From an uncultured Alphaproteobacteria bacterium (GTDB lineage: Bacteria; Pseudomonadota; Alphaproteobacteria; HIMB59; GCA-002718135): a stretch of DNA of 64,000 nt. Each line of letters starts with the position of its first letter. Within the stretch, counting starts at the first letter, position 1. Of the stretch, positions 29,031 to 37,875 are shown in pieces. The stretch is from NCBI GenBank assembly GCA_902614375.1, contig CACMKZ010000006.1, positions 1-64,000 on the forward strand, in the 5' to 3' direction. The notes under the pieces were generated by a model. That model had not been told where the DNA came from and did no database searches. It saw only the letters and a list, made by a program, of their open reading frames with translations. The position numbers were made by a program, and so were the translations under genes.

Positions 29031-30862
29031 ATAAATTAATAAATAATTTAACAAGAACTCAAAAGAAATTAATTATATTTTTTGGTGATTTGGTACTAAA
29101 TCTTTTAGCAACAGCAATTGCTTTGATACTTAGATTGGAAAAATTAGATGTTAATTTCTTTGATTTTAAATTAAGTTTTGCATTAGCTTTTGTTGTTTTT
29201 ATAGCAACATTTTATTTTTTTAAAATATATAGAAATATTTTTAGATTTTTCAATTTTGAATTAATTAAATTTTTTCTATATTCAGCAATAGTTTCTATAA
29301 TTTTATTTTATTCATTAATTGAAGTAATTAGGATAGAGGGTGCGCCAAGATCGATAGCAATTTTACAACCAATTATCTTTTTCATTTTAGTTTGTATTTT
29401 TAGAACATTTGTTTCATATACTATTTTATTTTTAAATAAGGAGAACTTAAAAAATAAAATTAATATTTTAATTTATGGCGCTGGTTATGGGGGGAACGAA
29501 TTCTTAAATTATATAAATCAAAAAAATAATTATAAAGTTTTTGGATTTATTGATGATAATACAAAAAAAACAGGTAGTTATTTAAATGGAATTAAAATTT
29601 TTGATATTCAAAATATTGAAAGTCTAATTAGTCAAAATGATATAAAAAAAGTTTTTATCTCAATTCCAAGTTTAGATAAAGAAAAAAGAAAAAAAATAAT
29701 AAATAATTTATTAAAATTTGATATTGAAATTCTCTCTTTACCTATTTTAGAAAATTTTGATAAACTTAATTTTGATTTAGATAATTTTGCTAAAATTAAT
29801 TTTGAGGATTTATTTGGAAGAAATATTAATCTTAATTTTAATTCGCAGATAGTCATCTCAAATAAAACTATAATTGTTACTGGCGCGGGAGGCTCAATTG
29901 GAAGCGAACTTGCAATTCAAATTATAAACTTAAAACCTAAAAAAATTATCTTATTAGATAATTCTGAATATAATATTTATAATTTACAGAAAAATATTCA
30001 GCAACTTAGCATAACAAATAATGTTAAAATAATTTATTTACTAACTTCTATTCTAGATAAAAATCAACTCAGTTTTTATTTCAAAAAATATAATCCTGAT
30101 TATCTTTTTCATACAGCAGCGTATAAACATGTAAATATTCTTGAAACATCAGTAATTCAGGCAATTAATACAAATGTTTTTGGAACATTAAATCTTTTAA
30201 ATGTAGCACAGGAAATTGGTTTAGAGAAGTTTGTTTTTGTTTCTACAGATAAGGCAGTAAAACCATCATCTATTATGGGAATGACAAAACGACTATCAGA
30301 AATAATTATTCAATCATATGCTAAAAAATTTAAAGATAAAACTAGTTATTCAATTGTTAGATTTGGAAATGTAGTCGGTTCATCGGGATCAGTCATACCT
30401 CTTTTCTTGAAACAAATTAAAAATAAAGAACCTATAACTATTACAGATCCAAATGTTGAAAGATATTTCATGAGTATTTCTGAGGCTGCTAGTTTAATTA
30501 TTGAAACTTTAAATTTAGAGGGTAACGGATCTATTTATGTTCTTGAAATGGGAGAAAGAATTAAAATTTTAGATTTAGCAAAAAAATTAATTAATATTTC
30601 AGGAAATAGCTTAAAAAGTAAAAGTAATCCAAATGGTGAGATTGAAATTAAATATATAGGATTGCAACCAGGTGAAAAAATATATGAGGAACTATATTCG
30701 GGAGAACTTATTAAAACAGAAAATAAGAATATATACTTGTGTAGAGAAAAATTGTTTTCTTATGAAGAAGTTATGCAAATATTAAAAGAATTAGACATAA
30801 ATCTTAAATTATATAATGCAGATAAGCTAAATAATTTACTTAACCAGATAAAATATAATTAA
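29027..30862 (+). CDS. pglF: PglF/WbpM-like membrane UDP-GlcNAc 4,6-dehydratase
   Basis: A 611-residue protein with four N-terminal membrane segments (about residues 15-145), a first Rossmann-like domain (LIYGAGYGGNEFLNYI) and a C-terminal extended SDR (VTGAGGSIGSELAIQI, FHTAAYKHVNILE, FVSTDKAVKPSSIMGMTKRLSE). The Ser-Met-Lys arrangement in place of Tyr-x3-Lys is the mark of the PglF/WbpM/CapD group. It makes the 4-keto-6-deoxy sugar used by the PglE-like enzyme. It is the last gene of the island and its stop abuts a convergent gene. Confidence 0.9.
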   Translation: MNKLINNLTRTQKKLIIFFGDLVLNLLATAIALILRLEKLDVNFFDFKLSFALAFVVFIATFYFFKIYRNIFRFFNFELIKFFLYSAIVSIILFYSLIEVIRIEGAPRSIAILQPIIFFILVCIFRTFVSYTILFLNKENLKNKINILIYGAGYGGNEFLNYINQKNNYKVFGFIDDNTKKTGSYLNGIKIFDIQNIESLISQNDIKKVFISIPSLDKEKRKKIINNLLKFDIEILSLPILENFDKLNFDLDNFAKINFEDLFGRNINLNFNSQIVISNKTIIVTGAGGSIGSELAIQIINLKPKKIILLDNSEYNIYNLQKNIQQLSITNNVKIIYLLTSILDKNQLSFYFKKYNPDYLFHTAAYKHVNILETSVIQAINTNVFGTLNLLNVAQEIGLEKFVFVSTDKAVKPSSIMGMTKRLSEIIIQSYAKKFKDKTSYSIVRFGNVVGSSGSVIPLFLKQIKNKEPITITDPNVERYFMSISEAASLIIETLNLEGNGSIYVLEMGERIKILDLAKKLINISGNSLKSKSNPNGEIEIKYIGLQPGEKIYEELYSGELIKTENKNIYLCREKLFSYEEVMQILKELDINLKLYNADKLNNLLNQIKYN

Positions 30863-32113
30863 TTATATTTTTTCATCTAAAATTTTTATAAGATTATTAA
30901 TTTCAGATATTTTATTATAATGGGTTAAGCTTATTCTCACTACACCATCATTGGTATCTATTCCTAATGCTTTCAGACATCTCCATGCATAGAAGTTATC
31001 ATTTCTTGTAGCAATTTTATTTTCAATTAAAATATTGGAAACTTTCTTTGATGTTTTAGTTTTAGATATAAAAGAAATAGTCGGAGCTCTATCTTTATCT
31101 TTTACATTATCTTTTCCTATAAGTACTAAATCTTTTCTTGATTTTAAATATTTTAAAATTGGATTAGCTAAATTTTCTTCGTGATTAGATATTAAATTAT
31201 TTATTTTCTTTATTTTTTTTAAAAAAGAAATATTTTTTTCATCAAAGTGATGATTATAAAGATTATTAAAATATTCATAAATTCCAATTAGTGAGACTAG
31301 TTCCTCATGATTAGGCCCTCCAGGATTAATGGTGTAAGGGTACTCTCCATTTAAAAATTCATGATTTTGATTTGGTAAATCTTTTAATATTTCTTCTTTT
31401 CCATACAATAACGCTAAATGTGGACCATAAGTTTTGTATAAACTAAATGTATAAAAATCTACATCTAAATCTTTTACATCAGGAAATCCATGTGGTGCAT
31501 AAGATACTCCATCTCCAATAACAATTATATTTTGATTATGCGCTAATTTACAAATTTTCTTTAAATTATTTATGGATCCAACTATATTTGAGCAATGAGT
31601 AACCGCAATAATTTTTGTCTTAGAGCTTATTAAATTTTTTAATTCAGATATTTCTAACTCATGATTTTCTAAATTAAATTTCCACTCTATTATATTAGCA
31701 CCATCATCTTTCAATCTTCTCCAAGGACTTATATTTGCTTCATGATCTTGATTAGTTACAATTATTTCATCACCAGGGTTTATATATTTTTTTAACGCAT
31801 TAGATAAAACATATAAGTTTATTGATGTAGATCCTCCGATTAAAATCTCTTTTTTTTTAGCATTAATCATTGAAGCGAATAGACTTGTAGCTCTGTCCAT
31901 ATTTTCACCAGCAATTTTTGACATAGGATATTCAGCATATGGTTGTACCTTTGTAGATGTCATAAATTCGGTTAATTTATCTATTACATTTTGAGGCACA
32001 TAGCTGCCTCCAGCATTCTCAAAAAAAGACCAATCTTTTGAAAGCGGGTCTTTAAATGCTGGAAACTGTGATCTTACGTAGCCTATATCGAGTTTAATAT
32101 TTTCTAGTGTCAA
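30863..32113 (-). CDS. class V PLP-dependent aminotransferase (cysteine desulfurase-like fold)
   Basis: A 416-residue PLP enzyme. Visible landmarks are FFENAGGSYVPQNVI near the start, GGSTSINLYVLSNAL, NQDHEANISPW, VTHCSNIVGSIN and the aldimine lysine in FYTFSLYKTYGPHLALLYG. This is the pattern of the class V family that holds cysteine desulfurases, isopenicillin-N epimerase-like proteins and kynureninases. No active-site loop Cys of a true SufS is obvious. The reaction is unassigned. It is convergent with pglF and divergent from an aldehyde dehydrogenase across 77 bases. Confidence 0.78.
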   Translation of the reverse strand: MTLENIKLDIGYVRSQFPAFKDPLSKDWSFFENAGGSYVPQNVIDKLTEFMTSTKVQPYAEYPMSKIAGENMDRATSLFASMINAKKKEILIGGSTSINLYVLSNALKKYINPGDEIIVTNQDHEANISPWRRLKDDGANIIEWKFNLENHELEISELKNLISSKTKIIAVTHCSNIVGSINNLKKICKLAHNQNIIVIGDGVSYAPHGFPDVKDLDVDFYTFSLYKTYGPHLALLYGKEEILKDLPNQNHEFLNGEYPYTINPGGPNHEELVSLIGIYEYFNNLYNHHFDEKNISFLKKIKKINNLISNHEENLANPILKYLKSRKDLVLIGKDNVKDKDRAPTISFISKTKTSKKVSNILIENKIATRNDNFYAWRCLKALGIDTNDGVVRISLTHYNKISEINNLIKILDEKI

Positions 32114-32190
32114 TTTTACCTCTTATTGTATATTCTTTTATTCTAATATAGAAAAAAATAAATGTATAATTTATTAAAATCTTATTCTTC

Positions 32191-33621
32191 ATGATTGATA
32201 AACGAAAATTTTATATAAATGGTGCTTGGGTTAATCCAATTATAAATAATGATTTTGAGGTTATTAATCCTTCTAATGAGCAACCGTACGCTATTATTTC
32301 CTTAGGATCTAAAAAAGATGTAGATCAAGCAGTAAATATTGCAAAAAAAGCATTCATTACATGGAGTCAAGTAGATAAAAAAGAAAAGATTAGTTTACTA
32401 GAAAATTTACTTAAGATTTATAAAAGTAGATGGGGTGAAATAACTCAAACAATGTCTGATGAAATGGGAGCGCCATTAGATTGGTCATCTTCCGCACAAA
32501 CCTCTTCAGGAGCAGAACATATAAATGATTTCATTTTAAGATTAAAAAATTTCGAATTTGAGAAAAGATTTAATAAAAATTCTAATAATTATATTGTTTA
32601 TGAACCGATAGGAGTATGCGGTCTTATTACGCCGTGGAATTGGCCTATCAATCAAATCACATTAAAAGTAATACCTGCTTTAGCCACTGGTTGCACTATG
32701 ATATTAAAACCTTCAGAAATTGCACCCATGTCAGGGATCATTTTTGCGGAAATAATTCATGAAGCAGGTTTCCCTCCCGGTGTTTTTAATTTAGTGAATG
32801 GGGATGGAGATGGTGTAGGTACAGATCTATCATCTCATAATGATATTGATATGATATCATTTACTGGATCAACAAGAGCAGGAAAACTTATTTCTAAAAA
32901 CGCAGCAGATACAATTAAAAGAGTTTGTTTAGAATTAGGAGGTAAGGGGGGTAATATTGTTTTTAGTGATTCACATCCAGAAGCAGTAAGAGAAGGTGTT
33001 AGGAATATTATGAGTAATTCTGGTCAATCTTGTGATGCACCAACAAGAATGTTAGTTGAAAAATCAATCTATAAAAGAGCAATAGAAGAGGCTGCTGATG
33101 AAGCAAATAAAATTAAAGTTGATATTGCTTCAAAGAAAGGAAATCATATCGGTCCAGTTATTTCTAAAACACAATATGGTAAAATTATTGATCTTATTAA
33201 TAGTGGTATAAATGAGGGTGCTACACTTTTAGCTGGAGGGCCTGAAAAACCAAATGGTCTTGAAAAGGGTTATTTTGTTAAGCCAACAATTTTCACAGAT
33301 GTAACTAATAATATGAGAATTGCAAAAGAAGAGATTTTTGGACCAGTATTATCCATAATTCCATTTGAAGATGAAGATGAAGCTGTATCAATTGTAAATG
33401 ATACATCTTATGGTTTAGGAAACTATGTTCAAACTCAAGATAAAGAAAAAGCAAAAAGAGTTGCAAGAAAATTTAGATCAGGTGGTGTTTATATAAATGG
33501 AAATAGCGCTGATCCAGGAACTCCCTTTGGTGGTTATAGACAATCTGGTAATGGAAGAGAGGGAGGTGATTGGGGTCTAGAAGAATATTTAGAAATTAAA
33601 ACTATCTGCGGATGGGAATGA
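32191..33621 (+). CDS. NAD(P)-dependent aldehyde dehydrogenase
   Basis: A 476-residue aldehyde dehydrogenase. ITPWNWPINQITLKVIPALATG and LKPSEIAP bind cofactor, LELGGKGGNIVF holds the general-base Glu, and NSGQSCDAPTRMLV the catalytic Cys. The C-terminal PFGGYRQSGNGREGG is typical of betaine- and 4-trimethylaminobutyraldehyde-type subfamilies but not exclusive to them. It ends against the convergent gamma-butyrobetaine-hydroxylase-like gene. A trimethylaminobutyraldehyde substrate would fit that neighbour, but it is only an inference. Confidence 0.88.
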   Translation: MIDKRKFYINGAWVNPIINNDFEVINPSNEQPYAIISLGSKKDVDQAVNIAKKAFITWSQVDKKEKISLLENLLKIYKSRWGEITQTMSDEMGAPLDWSSSAQTSSGAEHINDFILRLKNFEFEKRFNKNSNNYIVYEPIGVCGLITPWNWPINQITLKVIPALATGCTMILKPSEIAPMSGIIFAEIIHEAGFPPGVFNLVNGDGDGVGTDLSSHNDIDMISFTGSTRAGKLISKNAADTIKRVCLELGGKGGNIVFSDSHPEAVREGVRNIMSNSGQSCDAPTRMLVEKSIYKRAIEEAADEANKIKVDIASKKGNHIGPVISKTQYGKIIDLINSGINEGATLLAGGPEKPNGLEKGYFVKPTIFTDVTNNMRIAKEEIFGPVLSIIPFEDEDEAVSIVNDTSYGLGNYVQTQDKEKAKRVARKFRSGGVYINGNSADPGTPFGGYRQSGNGREGGDWGLEEYLEIKTICGWE

Positions 33622-33622
33622 T

Positions 33623-34762
33623 CTAAACTTTAATATTATTAAAATAATTTAATCTTCCTATTATTTCATCTCTTTCAATATAATATCCTTGAAGATGTCT
33701 ATTTCCAGAGTTTGGATCAAATTCAGTTCTCCCATGTAATACTCTTCTATTGTTAAAACAAAATATATCACCTGCCTCTAATCTAAAATCAATTTTAAAT
33801 TTTTTGTTTTGAAGCAATGATGCAAAATATTGGTAGGCATCATAAAATTTTTTCATTTTTTTTGGATCAACATCAACTGTTCCCATTGCAGCCATACTAA
33901 ATCTAATATCATTATAATCATTATCTTTTGTAAGTGTTATTATTGGTGAATGAAGAATTCTGACAGCTTTTTGAGTATAATCAGTATCTTTGAATTTCAC
34001 GTGAGTTTTTGTTAAAATTTTAAAAACATCTTTTTCATTTTTTTTTAAATAATTTGCAACTGCAAAACCATCTACAACAGATGATAATCCTCCATTTGCT
34101 TCATTCACTAAACAATGAAGAAACTGATAACCAGGAGCATATTCAAAATATGGTAAGTCGGTATGATTTCTTAATGCATCTGCTGTATAAGCAGTGTTAT
34201 TTGGCTTTGGAATGTTAATTACTTCAAATGGTGTACCAAAAAATGTTTCTCTATGATGGCTTATTCTATTTAATATTTTGAATGCTGATTTTTTGCGAGT
34301 GGGTGCATTTTTGATTAATGCAAAACCAAAAGTATGAAGTAAATTTAGCCATTTACTTAAATGTTTATCATTTTTTATTACACTTTTATGATCAACAATA
34401 ATTTTCTTTAAATTTTTTTTTAATTTACCATCCCAAAAAACATAAGGTGATTTATATTTTCGATTATTTATTTCGGTATAACAATGATCTCTTAACCATT
34501 TTAAATTGAATTTGCTAGTATGATCACCTTCACTCCAATCAATATTGAGTTTATTTTTTTCAATTTTATAATTTTTAGGAAATATATTTTTACTAACAGT
34601 TAAAATATTAAAGACTCGCATATTTGCGGTAGGATGCATTGCTGTTGGACAATTATCTCTTAACCACATAAAATGGAATTTACTTTCAAAATTATCTTTC
34701 CACAAAATACTTAAATGGTCATTCTTTTTTTCTAATTTTTTTACATGATATCTACTACTCAT
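33623..34762 (-). CDS. gamma-butyrobetaine hydroxylase-like Fe(II)/2OG oxygenase
   Basis: A 379-residue protein with the two-part BBOX layout: an N-terminal small domain (FHFMWLRDNCP) and a TauD-like catalytic domain with His200-x-Asp202 (RNHTDLPYF) and His343 (RVLHGRTEFD), then RHLQGYYIERD. The family hydroxylates gamma-butyrobetaine to L-carnitine or acts on similar quaternary amines such as 2-trimethylaminoethylphosphonate (TmpA). The N-terminal domain normally binds zinc through three Cys and a His; here only Cys38 and a nearby His remain. Carnitine genes at 59.7-62 kb support a trimethylammonium substrate. Confidence 0.82.
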   Translation of the reverse strand: MSSRYHVKKLEKKNDHLSILWKDNFESKFHFMWLRDNCPTAMHPTANMRVFNILTVSKNIFPKNYKIEKNKLNIDWSEGDHTSKFNLKWLRDHCYTEINNRKYKSPYVFWDGKLKKNLKKIIVDHKSVIKNDKHLSKWLNLLHTFGFALIKNAPTRKKSAFKILNRISHHRETFFGTPFEVINIPKPNNTAYTADALRNHTDLPYFEYAPGYQFLHCLVNEANGGLSSVVDGFAVANYLKKNEKDVFKILTKTHVKFKDTDYTQKAVRILHSPIITLTKDNDYNDIRFSMAAMGTVDVDPKKMKKFYDAYQYFASLLQNKKFKIDFRLEAGDIFCFNNRRVLHGRTEFDPNSGNRHLQGYYIERDEIIGRLNYFNNIKV

Positions 34763-34812
34763 TTTAAAATATTTATATCTGAATAAATTATCTTAGTATA
34801 TTTAACAAATTA

Positions 34813-35673
34813 ATGAAATCGAAAAATAATAATCTCTTGGGAATTTCTTTCATGTTATTGTCCATGTTTTGTCTTAGTATAAATGATATTACATATAAAT
34901 ATTTAAGTTTTCATTTTCCTGTATGGGAATCAATATTCTTTCGAGCACTAAGTGGAAGTATCATTGCAACTTTCTTAGCAATGTATTTTGGGTTTGATAA
35001 ATTAAAAACTAAAAAACCAGTTGGACATACCATTCGAGCTCTTTCTGCTTCTGCTTGTGTTGTATTCTATATTTATGGAATTAATCATTTAATGTTATCT
35101 GAAAACATAGCTATTGCACATTCTGCCCCTATTATTGCTGCATTTCTTGCTGTACCAATACTTGGTGAGAGAATTGGGATTTTTAGAACAACTGCAATTT
35201 TAATTGGTTTTATTGGTGTGTTAATTATTGTTAAGCCAGGTACTGACTTGTTTAAATTAGAAACACTCTATCCTCTAATATCTGCTGCTTTTATGGCTTC
35301 TGTTTATTTATCAACGAGATCAGTAATGAGTACTGATTCTAGTGTTGCTATTGTTTTTTATTACTCTTTCGCATTATTAATTACGTCAATAATATTTTTT
35401 CCAGATAATTTTATTATGCCAAATGGAATTCAACTAATTTTTGCTATGAGTTTAGGTGTGATGGGATCACTTGGCCATTTATTTATGTCTCAGGCAGCTA
35501 AATACGCAGATGTTGCAATTACTTCACCATTTGAATACTCATCTTTCATATTTGTAGGAATAATGGGATACTTAATTTATTATGAGGTTCCAACTTTAAG
35601 TATTTATTTAGGAGGAACAATAATTATAAGTACTGGCATATTTATAGCCTACAGAGAAAGAAAAAATAGTTAA
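34813..35673 (+). CDS. DMT superfamily (EamA) inner-membrane transporter
   Basis: A 286-residue protein with about ten membrane helices in two EamA repeats. The first repeat contains SMFCLSINDITYKYLS, FRALSGSIIATFLA and LGERIGIFRTTAILIGFIGVLII; the second contains SLGVMGSLGHLFMSQAAKYADVAITSPFEYSSFIF. Such proteins export or import metabolites, often amino acids or related compounds. It is divergent from the BBOX-like gene by 50 bases and its stop lies 1 base from the convergent PrpD-family gene. The substrate is unknown. Confidence 0.87.
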   Translation: MKSKNNNLLGISFMLLSMFCLSINDITYKYLSFHFPVWESIFFRALSGSIIATFLAMYFGFDKLKTKKPVGHTIRALSASACVVFYIYGINHLMLSENIAIAHSAPIIAAFLAVPILGERIGIFRTTAILIGFIGVLIIVKPGTDLFKLETLYPLISAAFMASVYLSTRSVMSTDSSVAIVFYYSFALLITSIIFFPDNFIMPNGIQLIFAMSLGVMGSLGHLFMSQAAKYADVAITSPFEYSSFIFVGIMGYLIYYEVPTLSIYLGGTIIISTGIFIAYRERKNS

Positions 35674-35674
35674 A

Positions 35675-37000
35675 TTAAAATATTATTTCTTTTAGATTTT
35701 TCTTCTTATTTTTTTGATTTCTTATTTTATTTAAAATAATTTTTTTACCTCCACACATTAAAAATTTTTTATCAATATCTTCGTCTTTTAAAGGGTTATT
35801 TTTTCCACCTTTAATATGTGATATTTTTTCAATCAATATACTTCCATCATTCATTATTACTTTAATTATATCAGGATACTTAGGATCATAATCTTCAAAA
35901 TTATTTGGCACTTTGTAAGTGACTAGTTTAATTTTTTTAGTCATGTTTAAACTTTTTTTATTTTTAGAAATATTTAAACTACTTAAATCAAATTTACCAT
36001 TAATGAGAGCAGTTGCTAAACAATAACTCAATGAAAATCTAGCTTCAGTAGAATTTTTAGGTATATGAAATTTTGATACTCTGAACCAAGGTTCTGGAAA
36101 CTCAATTGTAATAGATTTAATATTTTTTTTTATAAAAATTTTTTTATTTAAAATTAATCCTCCTTGTATTACTCTTTGTGAATAACTACAAACTGGCCAA
36201 AACTTAATGAAATTTGGAAATTTAATTATTGCATTTCCTAAATCTGATTTTTTAAAATTATTATTTAATTTTTTAGAAAATTTACTACCATACAATTCAA
36301 TAAATCCTCTCTCAATATTCCAAATATCTTGATTAGCTGTTCCTCCATTTTTTGCAAGTAAGGCTGACTGTACCCCTGCTTGAGCAGCAAACCCTAAATG
36401 AAAAGCTTTTATATCTGTGCCAAATTGCTGTTTTAAACCAGATGAAAAACTTGTTGCAATAGAAATTGCATTTGCCATTTGATCTGCATTTAATTTTAAC
36501 ACTTTAGATACTGCTGCAGCAGTTCCGATCACACCTATTGTATTTGCTGAATGCCATCCTTTATAATAATGATCATAGCTAAGTGCTTGTCCTAATTTTA
36601 TTATTAATTCATATCCTACTAACCACCCCTGATATGTTTCATCAATTGAAATTTTTTTTATTTGAGCAATAGATATAAGAGCTGAGAAAATTGGCGCACT
36701 AGGATGAGATCCTGCAACGTATTCGTAATCATCAAAGTCTATAGACGCTGATCTGACTCCATGTAAAAAAGATGCTGCAGAAATAGATAATTTTTTTCCT
36801 CCTCCAAAAATCTTAATTTTTCCTGAGTTATTACTTTCTAAACAGTATTTTAATGCAACCTTTGATTGTTTTTCTTTAACACCTGATAACATACAAGCTA
36901 GAGTATCTATGAATGCATTTTCTGCTCTTTTATAAGTTACCTTATTGATATTAATTTTTTTTTGTGATGCCCAATTGCAAAATTTTTTATGAAAACTCAT
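35675..37000 (-). CDS. MmgE/PrpD family protein
   Basis: A 441-residue protein of the 2-methylcitrate dehydratase / cis-aconitate decarboxylase superfamily. Recognisable blocks are AENAFIDTLACMLSG near the start, HGVRSASIDFDDYEYVAGSHPSAPIFSAL (the His-Asp region of the active site) and GVIGTAAAVSKVLKL, FHLGFAAQAGVQSALLAKNG. It overlaps the upstream MaoC-type hydratase gene by ATGA on the minus strand, so the two are probably made together. Which acid it acts on is not evident; no citrate-synthase-like partner is present. Confidence 0.82.
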   Translation of the reverse strand: MSFHKKFCNWASQKKININKVTYKRAENAFIDTLACMLSGVKEKQSKVALKYCLESNNSGKIKIFGGGKKLSISAASFLHGVRSASIDFDDYEYVAGSHPSAPIFSALISIAQIKKISIDETYQGWLVGYELIIKLGQALSYDHYYKGWHSANTIGVIGTAAAVSKVLKLNADQMANAISIATSFSSGLKQQFGTDIKAFHLGFAAQAGVQSALLAKNGGTANQDIWNIERGFIELYGSKFSKKLNNNFKKSDLGNAIIKFPNFIKFWPVCSYSQRVIQGGLILNKKIFIKKNIKSITIEFPEPWFRVSKFHIPKNSTEARFSLSYCLATALINGKFDLSSLNISKNKKSLNMTKKIKLVTYKVPNNFEDYDPKYPDIIKVIMNDGSILIEKISHIKGGKNNPLKDEDIDKKFLMCGGKKIILNKIRNQKNKKKNLKEIIF

Positions 37001-37815
37001 TTTTTATATTTTGAAATCATTGTAATTTCCTCTTTTTCATTAAGAATTCTTCCAATAATTTCATCATCTCGATTTTTACCAATTTCTACAAAGAAATTAT
37101 TGTTATATACAAGAGGTTTTGTAGCTTTATATTCAAAAGAATTGAACTCAATATCATTTTTTCTAGCAAGATTTAAAAGATAAGTTGCTTGAAGTGGCGC
37201 ATGGACTAATAATCCCATATGGCCCTCATAATTTTTTGTATAATTATTATCATAATGAATCTTATGTCCATTAAAAGTTAAAGCAGAATATCTAAATAGC
37301 AAAGTTGATGAACTAAAAATTTCTACTTTATCAATTAATTTTAATTCATCTTTTATTTTAGGGGTAATGGAGTTTTTATTTATTTTTTCTCTATAAACAG
37401 CAGTTTGATCTTCTGATATTATTAATTTATTTTTATTTAAATATTCATGATTAATATTTACAAAACATAGATTGCCTGATCTACCTTCTTTAAATTCAAT
37501 ACTTGAAATTGTTGAATTTTTTTTAATTTCAGATCCAATTTCAAATTCATCAAATATTTTTATTTTACCTCCAGCCCACATTCTAATTTTGTAAGGTAAC
37601 TCAGGTAAGAAAATTCCTAATTTAGTATTTCCATCTTTGTCTAAATCATTTATTGAAGTTACATCTGGGCATAAACATAAAAAAATTCCCTCAGGTACAG
37701 TTTGATCACTTAAACAGTTTTGATCAATTGTTTTTTTTAAATTATCAACTAATCGAGGAGTAATAATATCGCTTCTTGAAATTTTCTTTCCAATCCAATC
37801 TTTGTAATTATTCAT
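36997..37815 (-). CDS. MaoC-like hydratase (mesaconyl-C4/itaconyl-CoA hydratase type)
   Basis: A 272-residue double hot-dog protein. The C-terminal half has SALTFNGHKIHYDNNYT followed by EGHMGLLVHAPLQATYLLNL, the block seen in mesaconyl-C4-CoA, itaconyl-CoA and 3-methylfumaryl-CoA hydratases. The N-terminal FAS1-like half lacks obvious catalytic residues, as is usual. It would hydrate a branched unsaturated dicarboxyl-CoA. It is the first gene of a two-gene minus-strand unit with the PrpD-family protein and is divergent from the GMC gene by 60 bases. Confidence 0.8.
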   Translation of the reverse strand: MNNYKDWIGKKISRSDIITPRLVDNLKKTIDQNCLSDQTVPEGIFLCLCPDVTSINDLDKDGNTKLGIFLPELPYKIRMWAGGKIKIFDEFEIGSEIKKNSTISSIEFKEGRSGNLCFVNINHEYLNKNKLIISEDQTAVYREKINKNSITPKIKDELKLIDKVEIFSSSTLLFRYSALTFNGHKIHYDNNYTKNYEGHMGLLVHAPLQATYLLNLARKNDIEFNSFEYKATKPLVYNNNFFVEIGKNRDDEIIGRILNEKEEITMISKYKK

Positions 37816-37875
37816 ATTTAATTTACTCGAGTTTACTTATAAATTAATAATTAGTATAATTTATATTTTTAAAAA

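Noticed and set aside
1-30862. Prophage or transposon origin for the low-GC island.
   Set aside because: No integrase, transposase, tRNA end or terminal repeats are visible; gene content is purely glycan synthesis.
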